Assembly (NCBI GenBank): GCA_031216445.1
Contig: CM062204.1
Span: forward strand, 10,718,501 to 10,782,500
Reading direction: 5' to 3'
Source of the DNA: Lateolabrax maculatus
Taxonomy: Eukaryota; Chordata; Actinopteri; Acropomatiformes; Lateolabracidae
Length of the DNA stretch: 64,000 bases
The position numbers were made by a program, and so were the translations under genes. The notes below the pieces were generated by a model, which was not told the origin of the DNA, did no database searches, and worked only from the letters and a program-made list of their open reading frames with translations. Shown one piece after another: positions 1 through 11,884 of this stretch (the stretch's first letter is position 1; the number at the start of each line of letters is the position of its first letter).

Positions 1-456
1 AAGAGGGAGTGTGATTACCTGTGTGTGTGTGTGTGTCTTTCTCCGTCTTTCTCTCTCTCTCTTGCTCGCTCGCTCGTAGTCACCTCCCTCTCAGGGAGTG
101 TACACACTCCTGCGCTCTCCCTGCTTGTTCACACATGCACTCGGCTTCATGCTGCACACACACCCACTGTCTCCTCTGACTGTCTGTATGTGTGGACTGT
201 GCACATCAAAGAAGAAGAAGCTTGGTTAGGACTCTGCTCGGAGGGGATAGTAAGATTTTGGACAGCTGCTGCTTGTGTGTGTGCTTAGAAGAAGAAGCAG
301 TGTTGATCCATGTGCTTGAGATAAGGCAAGACAAGTGATTTCTTGTGTGAAGGGAGTTTTTTTTTTTTTTTTTGCCACTCAGACACAGAGACCTAACTTT
401 TCCTCACTCAAGGACCCACTGCTCCTTCTTGTGCCAGTGACGACTCACTCGACAGG
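1..456 (+). other. coro2a: Possible non-coding first exon of coro2a
   Basis: The first coding exon of coro2a begins exactly at an acceptor AG, so at least one upstream exon must exist. A strong donor (CAGG followed by gtgagt) begins at 457. It is preceded by pyrimidine- and TG-rich sequence with a T-run near 357-374, and by no long conserved frame. This would fit a 5'UTR exon whose start lies at or before the window edge. The short open frame inside it (25-288) is low-complexity and is not called. Evidence is limited to splice-site quality and position. Confidence 0.3.
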
Positions 457-633
457 GTGAGTGCTGCTGAACTCCCAGTTTGACTTTCTTACTCCGTCTT
501 GTTCAATTGCACGCTCTGTCTCTCTCTTCCGTGTTGTCTCTCTCTTGATTTCTTTCATGTCCTCCTCCCTCAGATCTGTCTCTGCAATTTGGCATTCGGT
601 TATTGATCTTTTTACTCTTTAGACCTCTGTCCA

Positions 634-636
<3 letters not shown>

Positions 637-703
<67 letters not shown>
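637..703. repeat. (GT)n microsatellite
   Basis: An almost perfect run of about 33 GT units in the proposed first intron of coro2a. No function is implied beyond a likely length-polymorphic marker and possible Z-DNA formation. Confidence 0.98.
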
Positions 704-705
<2 letters not shown>

Positions 706-3700
706 CTCACTTTTCCCCCTGAGGATTCAGAATCAGTGTGCATGTGCATGAAACGGGCTTGAACAAGATGAAAAATCTTTCTTCAGACGAGCTCTTTGCC
801 TTGCCTAAATCCATGCAAATTTAAAAAAACTATTTTAAAAAACTTTCCCTGCACGGCACAGATTTATCTGAGAGCAGACTCCCACTCCTTTCAGTTAGTT
901 ATCCTATTGCTCAAACTTGGACAAGTAGCCCATCATTCGCTGCCATAAGCGTGGAAGTAAAATGTCCATATGAATGTCTATATGAAACTGAAGCTGTTCC
1001 ACAACAGTGAAAATGACGACATCATCCACGGTCCCAGTCAAGTCATCTCCACCCACAGATGGCTATTTATGGTGGCGTCCACCCTTCAAAACACTACCAT
1101 TCACTGAAATATGTGCCTTGTGGTTTGAATTGCAGTCTGTTTGAGGTCTTTTCATTAAGCCTGGTATCCTGTTTCTCACGTCAAGGTTTATGAACCTATG
1201 AAAGCTCGAACCTCAGTGCTTTTTGAGTACTGACCAAACTGTGTCTGTAGCATCTAACATCAAAAAGTTGCCATTGAATGCTTGGTCAGATCATTAGATG
1301 TTTCCTCATTTACATTGGAAAACTTTTCAAACTTGAGCAAAGTTCTGTATTTAACACTGATGCATTGACCAGATGGGCATATTTTGTTAAATGAAAAAGA
1401 GGTTGAAGATATTTATACTTCCATCAATAAGGTATTGAAAAATACCCTGAAGTAAAAAAATATAAAAAGTGTTACAAAAACACAACCTTACTGTTGACTT
1501 GTGTATTAGTATGTCAGTATCTGTTTACTGTAAGGCTCTCAGTGTATAATGGAATCCATGATTTGTATCTCGTTGTCTTTTGAATGATATAATGGATGGA
1601 TGTTAAATTATATTATGGACACGGGAAAAGATAATGGAAAGCTCTCATGGTAATCTAATGATTTAATGTGATACCTGCTCCCCATTAAGCTTCAGTAGAT
1701 GGCTGAGTTTTGTTTTGATTTCTTATTAATCATTTCACCTCCAGTGGACTAATATTCACACAGAACATACACCGTTAAAGGATTATTCCAGTTTATTGCA
1801 ACTTGGTCTTATTTTCACGTTTTTTGTGGTTATTTCTGTCGTTAGTAATAACAGCACACTGACCAAGTTAATTGCTAAGATCTGGGAATGCAGAAATGTG
1901 GCAAAGAAACCCAGATTGTGCTAGAAACACATGTGGTCGGATGATTACGCAAACCCCCAGGTCAGCCAAATTTATTTGAAAGAGAAAATAAAGTGAAAAT
2001 GATCACCCAAACTGACAGCTGTAAACATCCATCACAGTTTACAGACCCACTTGTGGCTCCAGCTTTGACTTACTGTACTTGCTTCTAACTTTTCAGGTGC
2101 ACTCACTTTAGCTTTTACCTCCAAAAACAGTGTTTTACATAAACTGTTGGCTTGTTAACAGCCTGTCTGATTGTCTGACTTCTTGTGTTTCTTGCTCCAT
2201 TGGACTTTGTGGTAATAAAGTCACTGTGTTCCCAGATCTAAGCAGTTACCTTCCTGAGTACAATGTTATGATAACTAATGGAAATAATGGCCCAAACTCT
2301 TTCTACCAGAAAAAAGATTGCTGAGCTATCATATTGACCATTGCATTCAGATTCAGTTCCTGATTAGGAACTCATTAGTTCTCCAAAACAACCAATTTTT
2401 GATTGGATTCATTCATATTATCCGCACTCTGCCCACCAGACTCCTGAACACGTTAATGATTAATTCTCTTTTGTCTGTTCGGGGATTCCTACAACAGTAA
2501 AACAGCCTCCAAGATTAATGGACTTTTGTGAGCTAATCTGAAGATCTGAATGTACAAACCTGGACGCCAGGTCTTCCAAAATTGCTTTAAACATAATTAA
2601 CTTGTTTATTACAGTAAAGGATATGTTTGACTTTGCAACTGATGCACTGGCAAAACACTAGTTTTGACAAAACCAAAACTAAAACTTTGTTTTTATGTTT
2701 GTGTGGGCTCGTGCAACAAACACACCTTCTCGTAGACGTCGTACTAAGTTCAGTTTTCATTCCATTGCGACAGAAAATGTGCACCTGTAGTTTGTTTTTC
2801 AGAACTCTTTTACAGCGTACGTATAAGCCGCATGCATGCACAAAGCTAGGAGATTCTCCAGGTAGAGTGACTGAAATACACTCACAGTCTGACACAGCCA
2901 TATCCTGTCTTATCCTTATATACTCATTCACATGTGCGCTTTATAGCAATGAAGCAGCTATTGGATTACCAGTGTGGCTGTTATCCTATTACAAGACAGA
3001 GGTTGTAAGCTGTAAACTGTGTATGATAGCAGACCGTCTAAACCAAGGGAAGCGTGTCTCAATCGCTCAGGCGCACACAACGAATATGTTTGTACACACG
3101 TACTGTTAAAACACTGCCATGGCATGTGTTCACACCTGTACATTCCTCGTCTTGAATTTCACTCGGAGCGTTTACAAAACATTACATCTACAGATTGAGA
3201 TGGCGGGTCTGGTGCATGCTTGATTTACAAGCGGTGGGGTTTTTGTATCAGGTTTGGGGTCAGGAACTCATCATTGTTAGGACAGGAGAGGGCCAACAGT
3301 CCTTGCAGACAATTGCTTGGAGGTATTGATAGGAGATCGGCGAGAGCGTCAGGATTAGCGGATTTTCAATTCAAATTATCTTTGTGCTCATAGCTTTAGG
3401 CCCAACGCTGCTTAAGTAACCGATATCTTGACACCAGTAAGTAAACTTTGAACTCCCCCTCCTCCAGCACCGAGCCCTGGCAAGCCAAAGAGAGGAGTGG
3501 CTGCTAGTGTACTCGTTTATGAGTTATGAGGTGCTTAAAAGACAGCCTGTAGGTGAGGAATAGGTGAACACGTATGCTCTGCACATCTATATACAAGTTC
3601 AGACCCACACAAGGACTCTGGCTGAGCAAACCAGATGTACAATATATCTTTTTTTTAAAGTCATATCTGTATTTTCAGTTTAGTTTTATGGCTGTTTTTA

Positions 3701-5095
3701 CAGCCCCCTTATTGCGGTTGCTGCTGTGACTCACTGGTCACGGACTAAAATAAATTTCCCTCTGACCAAAAAAGCACTGCATCTCTTTTTTTATTTTTTT
3801 TTATTTTGCCAGACATAAAGCCTGTCAAAGAAGCTTTGTGAAAAAAAACGATTTTCTGCGGTCAGTAAACGTGCCTGACTGTCTTTGATCAGCAAGACGC
3901 TGTTTTAAAAATAGCTAGGACAGTGTTTTCGTCATCAGTTCTGTGAGGAGCCGAGACAGGCCGCCCACCATGCAGCCTGCTGTGTACCTGCTGCAAGACT
4001 GAAAGGAAGCTGCCACTGGCCTGATTACAACCTGCTTTAGATGTGACAAGATGTCTCAGCTTTCTGCCCTGGAAGCTTCTCCCTCTGGTCTTGTAAGCCT
4101 CAGCAACACATGAATGCTGATTATATCAAATCAGATGCGCTCCAGTTTGTAAGTGCATGTAGCTTTCAAAACTGAGAACCAAGTAGTTAATGCAATCAAA
4201 ATGTTGGACAAATGTAGAAATTTGCTATGAGGAAGTTACCTTTTAAATATTGGTTTTGTGATTATAGAGCAGAGCAGATGGTATTTCTTTTAAAGGCACA
4301 GAGGTGTGATAATGATCAGGAATGCATTTTGGGCAGCTATGGATTGCAACACATGCATTATTAGAGATGTTAGAGTACAGAATGGAAATATCTGATGTAA
4401 CAATTACAACAAACCACAACATAGGAATGCAGGTCAGTCAAAACCAAAGTATAAGTGAGAGAGATTCATGTCCCTGTGTAGATCTGAAACAATTAGTTGA
4501 TTAGGCTGATTGATCAATTGACAATCTAGCAGTGTGGAGCTAAAAAATGCTGGGAGTCCTAAAGACTTTGGTAATCGATAATGAAAACTTGCAATGTTTC
4601 TATGTTTGTGCGGTATGTTTACAGTCATTTTCCATATTCCTTTTACTGTTATTTATAGTATACTTTAAAAAAATATTTTTAGCAAGTTGCACTACCTTGG
4701 AATAATAAGACCATGTTTTGTTTTAAGTATAATTAAGTTTTGATAAGAATAATTTGATAGTTGGTAGGTGCAGCTCTCTTTCTGGGTGATGTTCATCCTG
4801 TGAGCATTTTATCAAAGGCCATAAAGATCACAGATAACATAGATAGTAGCATTATTCAGATTGCATATACTGCTGTTTGTTGGTGTTTGGTTTATTGAGG
4901 AAATGCGAAACGTGTTTTGTTTTTCTGACCTAGCAACAAATGCTGGCAAGTTGACAGCGTGAATCCTGCAGGTTCGGCTGCCGTGATGGCCATATGGATG
5001 TGACTGATAGTGTCTTAGAGGCAGGCGGGCTCTTAAACACCTGAGAAGTTTAGTGAAGCTCCTCTTCAGGAAGGGAAACATTCCAGTGTGACAGC

Positions 5096-5128
5096 ATGAG
5101 GCTGTTTGTGACGGCCTCAGGGGAGAAG
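5096..5128 (+). CDS. coro2a: Candidate alternative first coding exon of coro2a
   Basis: ATG at 5096 opens an 11-codon frame (MRLFVTASGEK) that ends at a good donor (AAG then gtgaga at 5129) in phase 0. Spliced to the acceptor before 6809 it would read through in frame as ...ASGEK-MTWRPQYR. The paralogue CORO2B has an isoform with a few residues before its MSWRPQYR, so an N-terminally extended isoform is plausible. The sequence around it (about 4930-5190) is more GC-rich than its surroundings. There is no transcript evidence here; chance is possible because the exon is very short. Confidence 0.35.
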
Positions 5129-6808
5129 GTGAGAGGTGGGAGAGTAAACCGAGACATGGAGAGTCACAGTCCGCACCCGTGCATTTCTCTTACTCTGACA
5201 TTCTCCTCCTTTGTTTACTTTCTTTAACCCAGATTTTCTTTTTCTGTCCGTTTAATTCCCTGCTCAGCTTCTTTCCAGCCAGCAGTGCTGCAGCCACACC
5301 TGCGTCATGCTGACCAAAAGCTGTTATTTTTACTTCACTGTGATGTCACTCTGTTTTGGCTGTATTTATTTAGCCATCATCTGAAATGCCAGCGGGTAAC
5401 AGAATGATGTCATTGTCTTTAATGACAGGAATTGCTTTTAGGTGACGTGTGATGAAAACAGAAGGTTGTGATGGGTTTGTGCCTCCTCTTGTTCTCTTGT
5501 CTTGCTATTTTCATTTTCCCCTTTTTACTTTTGCTCCCTCCGTGTCTACTGTAAGTTGTTGTTGTTTGGGTGCTTTTTTTGCATTAACATCCTGTCCATC
5601 AACCTCCTCCACCCCTAATTCATAAGTAATGACCATGCAGCAGGCAGGCAGAGAGCCAGGCAGAGTAGCAGAGCAGACATACTGGCTGGCCAGGCCTCGT
5701 CCCAGCGGACCAGAGCCACTTATCTCTCACAGTAATGACATATGCATCGACTAGCTTAAGGAAAGTGGCTCAAAAAAGACTCTGGATTTGGGAAGTCTTC
5801 TCCGAATTAATTTACTGTTTTATAATTGACTGAGCGATTGATTTATTTGGAGAGAGTCCTAAAAACAACCTATTTTGTACAAGAATTCAATTTGAATGGC
5901 CAAGAAATATTAATTACGAATAACACTGAAAAGTCATAGTAATACTTACATTATTAAACAAGCTATTTGTTTGTAATGCAAACATAATAACAATCACGAC
6001 TATTTTTGCTGTCATTTACAACACATAAACAAGTGATCTAATAAAGAACAAGGATAAACATTCACTCTATAGCCAACCTAAGCTTATACATCCTTATAAT
6101 CCTAAACAAGGTTTTCACACGTTCTCAATGTTATGATCCTAACTATTCGACTTTAGAGCATTCATACATTCAAAATAACCCAACTCTGTCTGATTTTCAG
6201 GAGGCAGCATAAGCAGGTGTCTAATGAATTTATTTATAGATATGTAAATCTTATCTCCACTGCAGAAAGCTTTGAAATACCGACATGAAGAGAAAGTCAT
6301 CGTCATAATGACACATTAGATGCTCACTAGGCACGTTGACATATATTCAGCATATACATAAATTGTACATTGTTCTTAGTTTTGACAACCTATTTTTTGT
6401 TTTAATTTTATAAATATGGTAACTTTACTACTGTCAAACAACAAATGGGTTTCATTAAATACTATTAAAAAAATAAGGGAGGAAGCGCTTAAAAATGTAC
6501 AAAAGCCTTTATTATCATTACTATCCCTAAATCATGTGTCCAGAATAATAAAGGCTTTTTAACTTTTATACTTTAAAAAACAAACCAGTGTGTCTTGATT
6601 TTTGCGGGAAACCAGTTCCCTGTCTTATAAATACATTTTGCAAAAACATGAGCAGCATTCACTCTGAAACACTGCAACCTATCACATCTACCGTTACTGT
6701 GTGAGAAAGGAACATGAGAATAAAAAGCCCCGTCACCATAACTCTGAGAGATGATTCTCCTTGACTGACCTCCCCCCCCCTCTCCTCCCTCCCTCTCTCC
6801 TCTCTCAG

Positions 6809-9625
6809 ATGACATGGCGTCCTCAGTACCGCAGCTCCAAGTTCCGCCACGTGTTTGGTAAGGCCGCCACCAAGGAGAGCTGCTATGATGGTGTGCCAAT
6901 CACACGCAGCGTCCAGGACAACAACTTCTGTGCTGTCAACCCACGTTTCCTGGCAGTCATCACTGAGTGTGCCGGGGGAGGGGCCTTCCTGGTCCTGTCT
7001 CTCCATCATGTGAGTATCTCCGTCTCATTTTTACAGACTGATGGCAGCTTTTGAAAGTGGCATACGCTCCATTTCACTCAAAATGCTGATTATAGATAAT
7101 GTGATATGTTTGATTGATGTGTACTCTGAATGTCTCTTGCAACATGGGGCAAAAAAGGAGGAGAATAGCTTGGCTCCAGACCTCTGAATCTCCACTCCTT
7201 TCAGTGATTCAATTAAATCTGGTCGGAAAACAACTGAGCCAATTCACTGGCCACTTTATTAGGTACACCTGTACAATCTTAGGCAATCCAATACAACAGT
7301 TCTGCTGTGAATTCTACTTTTACTAAGCTTATACATTCAGTCTTTGTTGACACTGTCAAAAAGTTGGTAATTTTTTATGTTTATTATTGAGGTTGCAGTG
7401 GGTGGTGGTGTTGTACTCGCCTGCACTACCTTGAAAGGTACAAACTTTTGTCAGGCAAGAACCTAACTTCTTGCATACAAAATGACATTGCAAACCACAA
7501 CGGTGTATCCTGTCCATAGCTCTACACATTAAACGTCCCCAAAAAGGGTTCTTTATAGTCATCCAACCAAAAGAAGCTGTTAGAGTTGGACATTTTACTT
7601 AAATGTGTAGCTACATCAATGAAACAAACATGGATGAGATGGATAAGACAGCTGTACAGGTAGTTAGTTGCGTTACAATAATAATAAACTCATAGAACAG
7701 GAGAAAATTAACATGAAAGTTTTTACTGAAATTAGCTTTACCCAAAAAGTTCACACCTCTGGGCTGTCCCCCCACTTAAATACATCAAATATTCAGATTT
7801 TGAACAATCTTTTTGGAATATGTTGGACAGTTTTCTCTGCTGACTGGTCGTCATCTGTCATGATTTCTCTTTGCTCCTGCACACACCGCACACCTGGAAA
7901 AGACCGCTCTGCTCTCAGGTTATAAATAGGACAACAGCAGTGGAGCCAAAATAATCTCTAAATACCAGAAAACCCCCGGCAGCTCATTCACTGCAATCTA
8001 AACATCACATGTGGTCTTCCCCCCCCGCCATTATTCTGTCGTATCTCCCTCACCAACCTCAGTTTTACGCGATTAATCAAACACTCTTCCAGACAATATG
8101 CACATTATCACATTCACTGGAGTTATCAGTAGCAATAGTGATCTCTCAAATAAACTCAGCCAGACCTCTTCACTCGTGTGCTGGTTGAATTTACAGTCCC
8201 AGTCTCCAGTCCAGAGCGATTCATCAAGTTGAGCACCTCTCCCTCCTATTTCCCCTCTCTTTGTCTGTCTCCATCTTTTTAAATCCTCTTGGTGAATTAT
8301 CACCACCATCCTGGCATGGGTAGGAATTGCATACAAGCTTAGGAATGACATAACTCATGTTTTGACCCCCCTTTTTCTCGAGGAGGTGAGGCTTCAGCAC
8401 TCCCTCCCCTCTGCCGCCTTCACCTCCCCGTTTATGTGTGTGCACTTACAGATAAGCTATTGTTCTGTGGAGAAAGTAGTTAACACACATAAAGAACAGA
8501 AGTTCTACCTTCTACTTAGCACAGATAGTGGTTACATCATTCCCACGTTCCAAACACACCTTACCCGCACAGTAATCTAGCCTGCAGGTGTGTGTGTCTG
8601 TAAGAAGGTTCTGTAAAAAACAGCATAATTAGAAGTCTTGTTGAGGCAGGAAATCTTCAGTAAGTCTTGTAACAGGATCATTCAATACCAGGGCGTGAGT
8701 CACAAATGTTTTGTGTAATTCCACCTTCAGTTTGAGTCATTTCATGTCAATGTCATGAAGAGCTTGACTGCTTGTAAACTGGGATTCTTGTCCTAACCTG
8801 AACAGACTGACATGTGCTGTTTTAGATTAGAAACTGGTTGGCCTCGCTCTCGGCATCTGGCCGTCTGTCTTTAAAGCTGCACTAATCAGTATTTTCATAT
8901 TAAAGGGGAACTCCAAAGATTGTATGAGTCTGTTTACGGATCTTGGGGAGACAAAGCGTCAGAGTTAGAGACTATCTGGTGAACATAGTGAAGCGTTTAG
9001 CAGCTGAAGAGCCGGATAATTCCCCCACAAGTTGGTCAACTTGTCAATCTGCTTTGTGCACTCTCAGGACTCTCTGCTCTTTTCTTAACCAAGGGTATGC
9101 ACAGAGCTCGGTAAAAGACCTTTCATTGTGGGCAGCTTCTACTTGGATTGAACTAGAAAAAACTTCTGAAATTACAGACACTAGTCGCCTTAAATTATTT
9201 TAAGGATTTGACCTTAAGGGACATTCAGAAGACTGCAATGTGCAAATGCAGTTGTTTTATTGTACATTTTTTAATGTAATGTTTAATGTTGTTGTGTTTG
9301 TTCTGTGTCGCTTCATGTAAAGTAATAATGCAGCTATGTGACTCTCAAAAAATATATTCTTGTTGGAACTTGGATTATATAACAGAAATTCAGTTTAGAT
9401 AAAGGTCAAAAATCTGTTTGAATCCACTGAAAGGAAATTAAAGCTAGTTAGTTAATATGTTTTGTGTTGTAATTATTTTTACTTTTATTTGTTTGTCTAT
9501 CAGACAGGTAAAGTGGACCCTCACCACCCCAGAGTATCGGGCCACAGAGGCAACGTGTTAGACATCAAATGGAATCCCTTCAACGACTACTGCATCGCCT
9601 CCTGCTCTGAGGACACCACGGTTTG

Positions 9626-9696
<71 letters not shown>

Positions 9697-11849
9697 CATT
9701 TTCAAAATGGTTCACCGATGTGTTATAATTTCCCCTTGAATATGAGCATGTAGCAGCAGGGAGATAATTTTATTGCCTTGCCGTTTAGCCTTCAATAAGA
9801 ACTAGGAGTCATTCCACACATTCCTCAGCTCTGACCTGGCAGAGCGGCTCAGAACAAATCCCTGTACACAGAAAGAGAAAAGAAGAGTCAACAGGTTTTG
9901 CCTCCTCTTAAGACTATTTCTACAAAGTGTGTCCTGGGGCTGTTTTTATTTATTTATCATATTTCCATACATGTTTGTTTGTTTTTTGTGTGCGTGTTTG
10001 TTAATTTGGTTTCATGTGTCGTATTCAGATCCTTTACTTAAGTAGAAGTACTAATACCACACTGTAAAAATACTCCATTACAAGGAAAAGTCCTGCATTG
10101 AAAATGTTACTTAAGTAAAAGTATGTAGGTACACTGCTAAAAGTAAAGTAGTATAAAAAAGTCCCCTGTGACTATTATAAATTATATAATAGATAATTTA
10201 TATCTATGCATTAATTTAAAAGAAGGATTTTTACTGTTGCTGTTGGTTGATGTCGAGCTTATTTTTAACTATTCTGTACAGGACTGCGACTAATGATTAT
10301 TTTAATTTTCATTATTTTCCGGTTACATTCTCAATTAATTAATTGATTTGGTTTGTAAAATGAAAAGCAGCAAATCCTCACATTTGAGAAGCTGAAACAC
10401 ATAATGTTTTTCCATGAAAAGTGAGTTTAATGTTCATCAAACATTGTCAATTCATTTTCTGTCATTCGTTTCAACTGTACTTGTACATTTTCATATGTTT
10501 TATGGGCAAAAATCTTTATTTGTAAAGTAACTAAAGCTGTCAGATAATTGTAGTGGCATAAAAAGTACAATATTTTCCTCTGCATGGTAGGTGAGTAGAA
10601 TTATAAAGTGGCATGAGAAAAAAATACTCAAGTAAAGTACAGGTACCTCAAATTTGTACTTAAGTGCAGTACTTGTACTTAAATGTACTACTGTTCGTGT
10701 GTGTCTGTGTGTCTACAGGTGAAAGTGTGGGACATCCCTCCTCATGGCGTGCTAAAGAACCTTACAGTAGCGTGGAAGGAGCTTCAGGGTCACAGCCGCA
10801 GGGTGGGCCTCATTGAGTGGCACCCGACTGCTAACAACATCCTCTTCAGTACGGCCTATGACTACCAGGTAACACAAGCATACACACTCACACACACTGA
10901 CCCCAACATAGCCACAAAGATAAACAAGCTAAAAATGATTGAGGAAGACTCAGGACCTACTGCTGACATATACTGTATGTAATTATGTATTACAATGCAG
11001 CCAAACAGGTCACAGTTGCTTGTAGCTGACTCTTGTCAACGAATCATGATAAAGGTCACCCACGGCTACACTGCAATCCACGGATTGTTGCTGCTTCATA
11101 TGTTACAGCAAGAATTCAGATCATTTTCACTTCTGGTTTAGAATCCCAAATATGTCATTCATGTCCAGTCTCAAGTCTCAATGCGTCAGTATGCTTCAGA
11201 TAAATCAGACTGCATCTAAAAAATTGTTGTAATTTTACATGTGGAGTTTGTGGAGGTGAGAAGTAAGCAGGGTAGGAAATTCTCTCTCAAGCTCTATTTT
11301 TGTCATTCTTCACACACCAACTTCTGTCTCTTTTCGTTAGTACGACCAAGTCCAACACCATGAAAGCCTATGTGGGAAAAATTGTCTGAAGTGTTGACTG
11401 TTATCCCCATTTATACTGTATGATACACTGCATCTACCCCTCTTTATGACAGTGTTGTTGTCCCGGAAGAGCTATAAACACGTTTGCCTTTAGACGTGAT
11501 CACTTCTCACGAACCAGTTTGCTTTAAGCCTAACCTGCTTTTTATATAGAGAACTGAATACAAATACAAACAGAGTCTTGAACTACTTTCACGTTCAAAA
11601 TATACAACATATTTATGTGTGTGCCTTACTTGCAGGTGATGATCTGGAACCTGGACTGTCCAGAGCAGGTGATAAAGAACCCTGTGCGGACAATCAGCCA
11701 CCACACAGACGTCGTCCTCTCCATGTCTTTCAACACAGATGGCAGCATCTTCGCCACCTCCTGTAAGGACAGGAAGGTCCGACTCATGGAGCCACGCTCA
11801 GGAAGCCTACTGCAGGTGATGCTTCGTGTGTGTGTGTGTGTGTGTGTGT

Positions 11850-11884
<35 letters not shown>

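Larger units (their letters stand above)
457..6808 (+). other. Long first intron of coro2a (if the first exon at the left edge is right)
   Basis: About 6.3 kb without a recognisable protein-coding gene other than the small candidate exon at 5096-5128. It contains a (GT)n microsatellite at 637-703 and AT-rich DNA. Two somewhat richer patches lie near 4930-5190 and 5630-5760; the second includes TTATCTCTC, a GATA-type site on the minus strand. Open frames here (for example 2130-2324 and 2627-3109) show no recognisable domains and are not called. Confidence 0.5.

Noticed and set aside
25..288. 87-codon frame at the left edge
   Set aside because: Low-complexity Ser/Cys/Thr-rich translation of CT/TG-rich DNA; better explained as a 5'UTR exon.
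2587..3143. Overlapping frames of 114 and 160 codons on opposite strands in coro2a intron 1
   Set aside because: No recognisable domain, no paired splice sites, and opposite-strand overlap typical of chance.
6573..7009. Minus-strand frames of 108 and 116 codons
   Set aside because: They are antisense shadows of coro2a coding exon 1.
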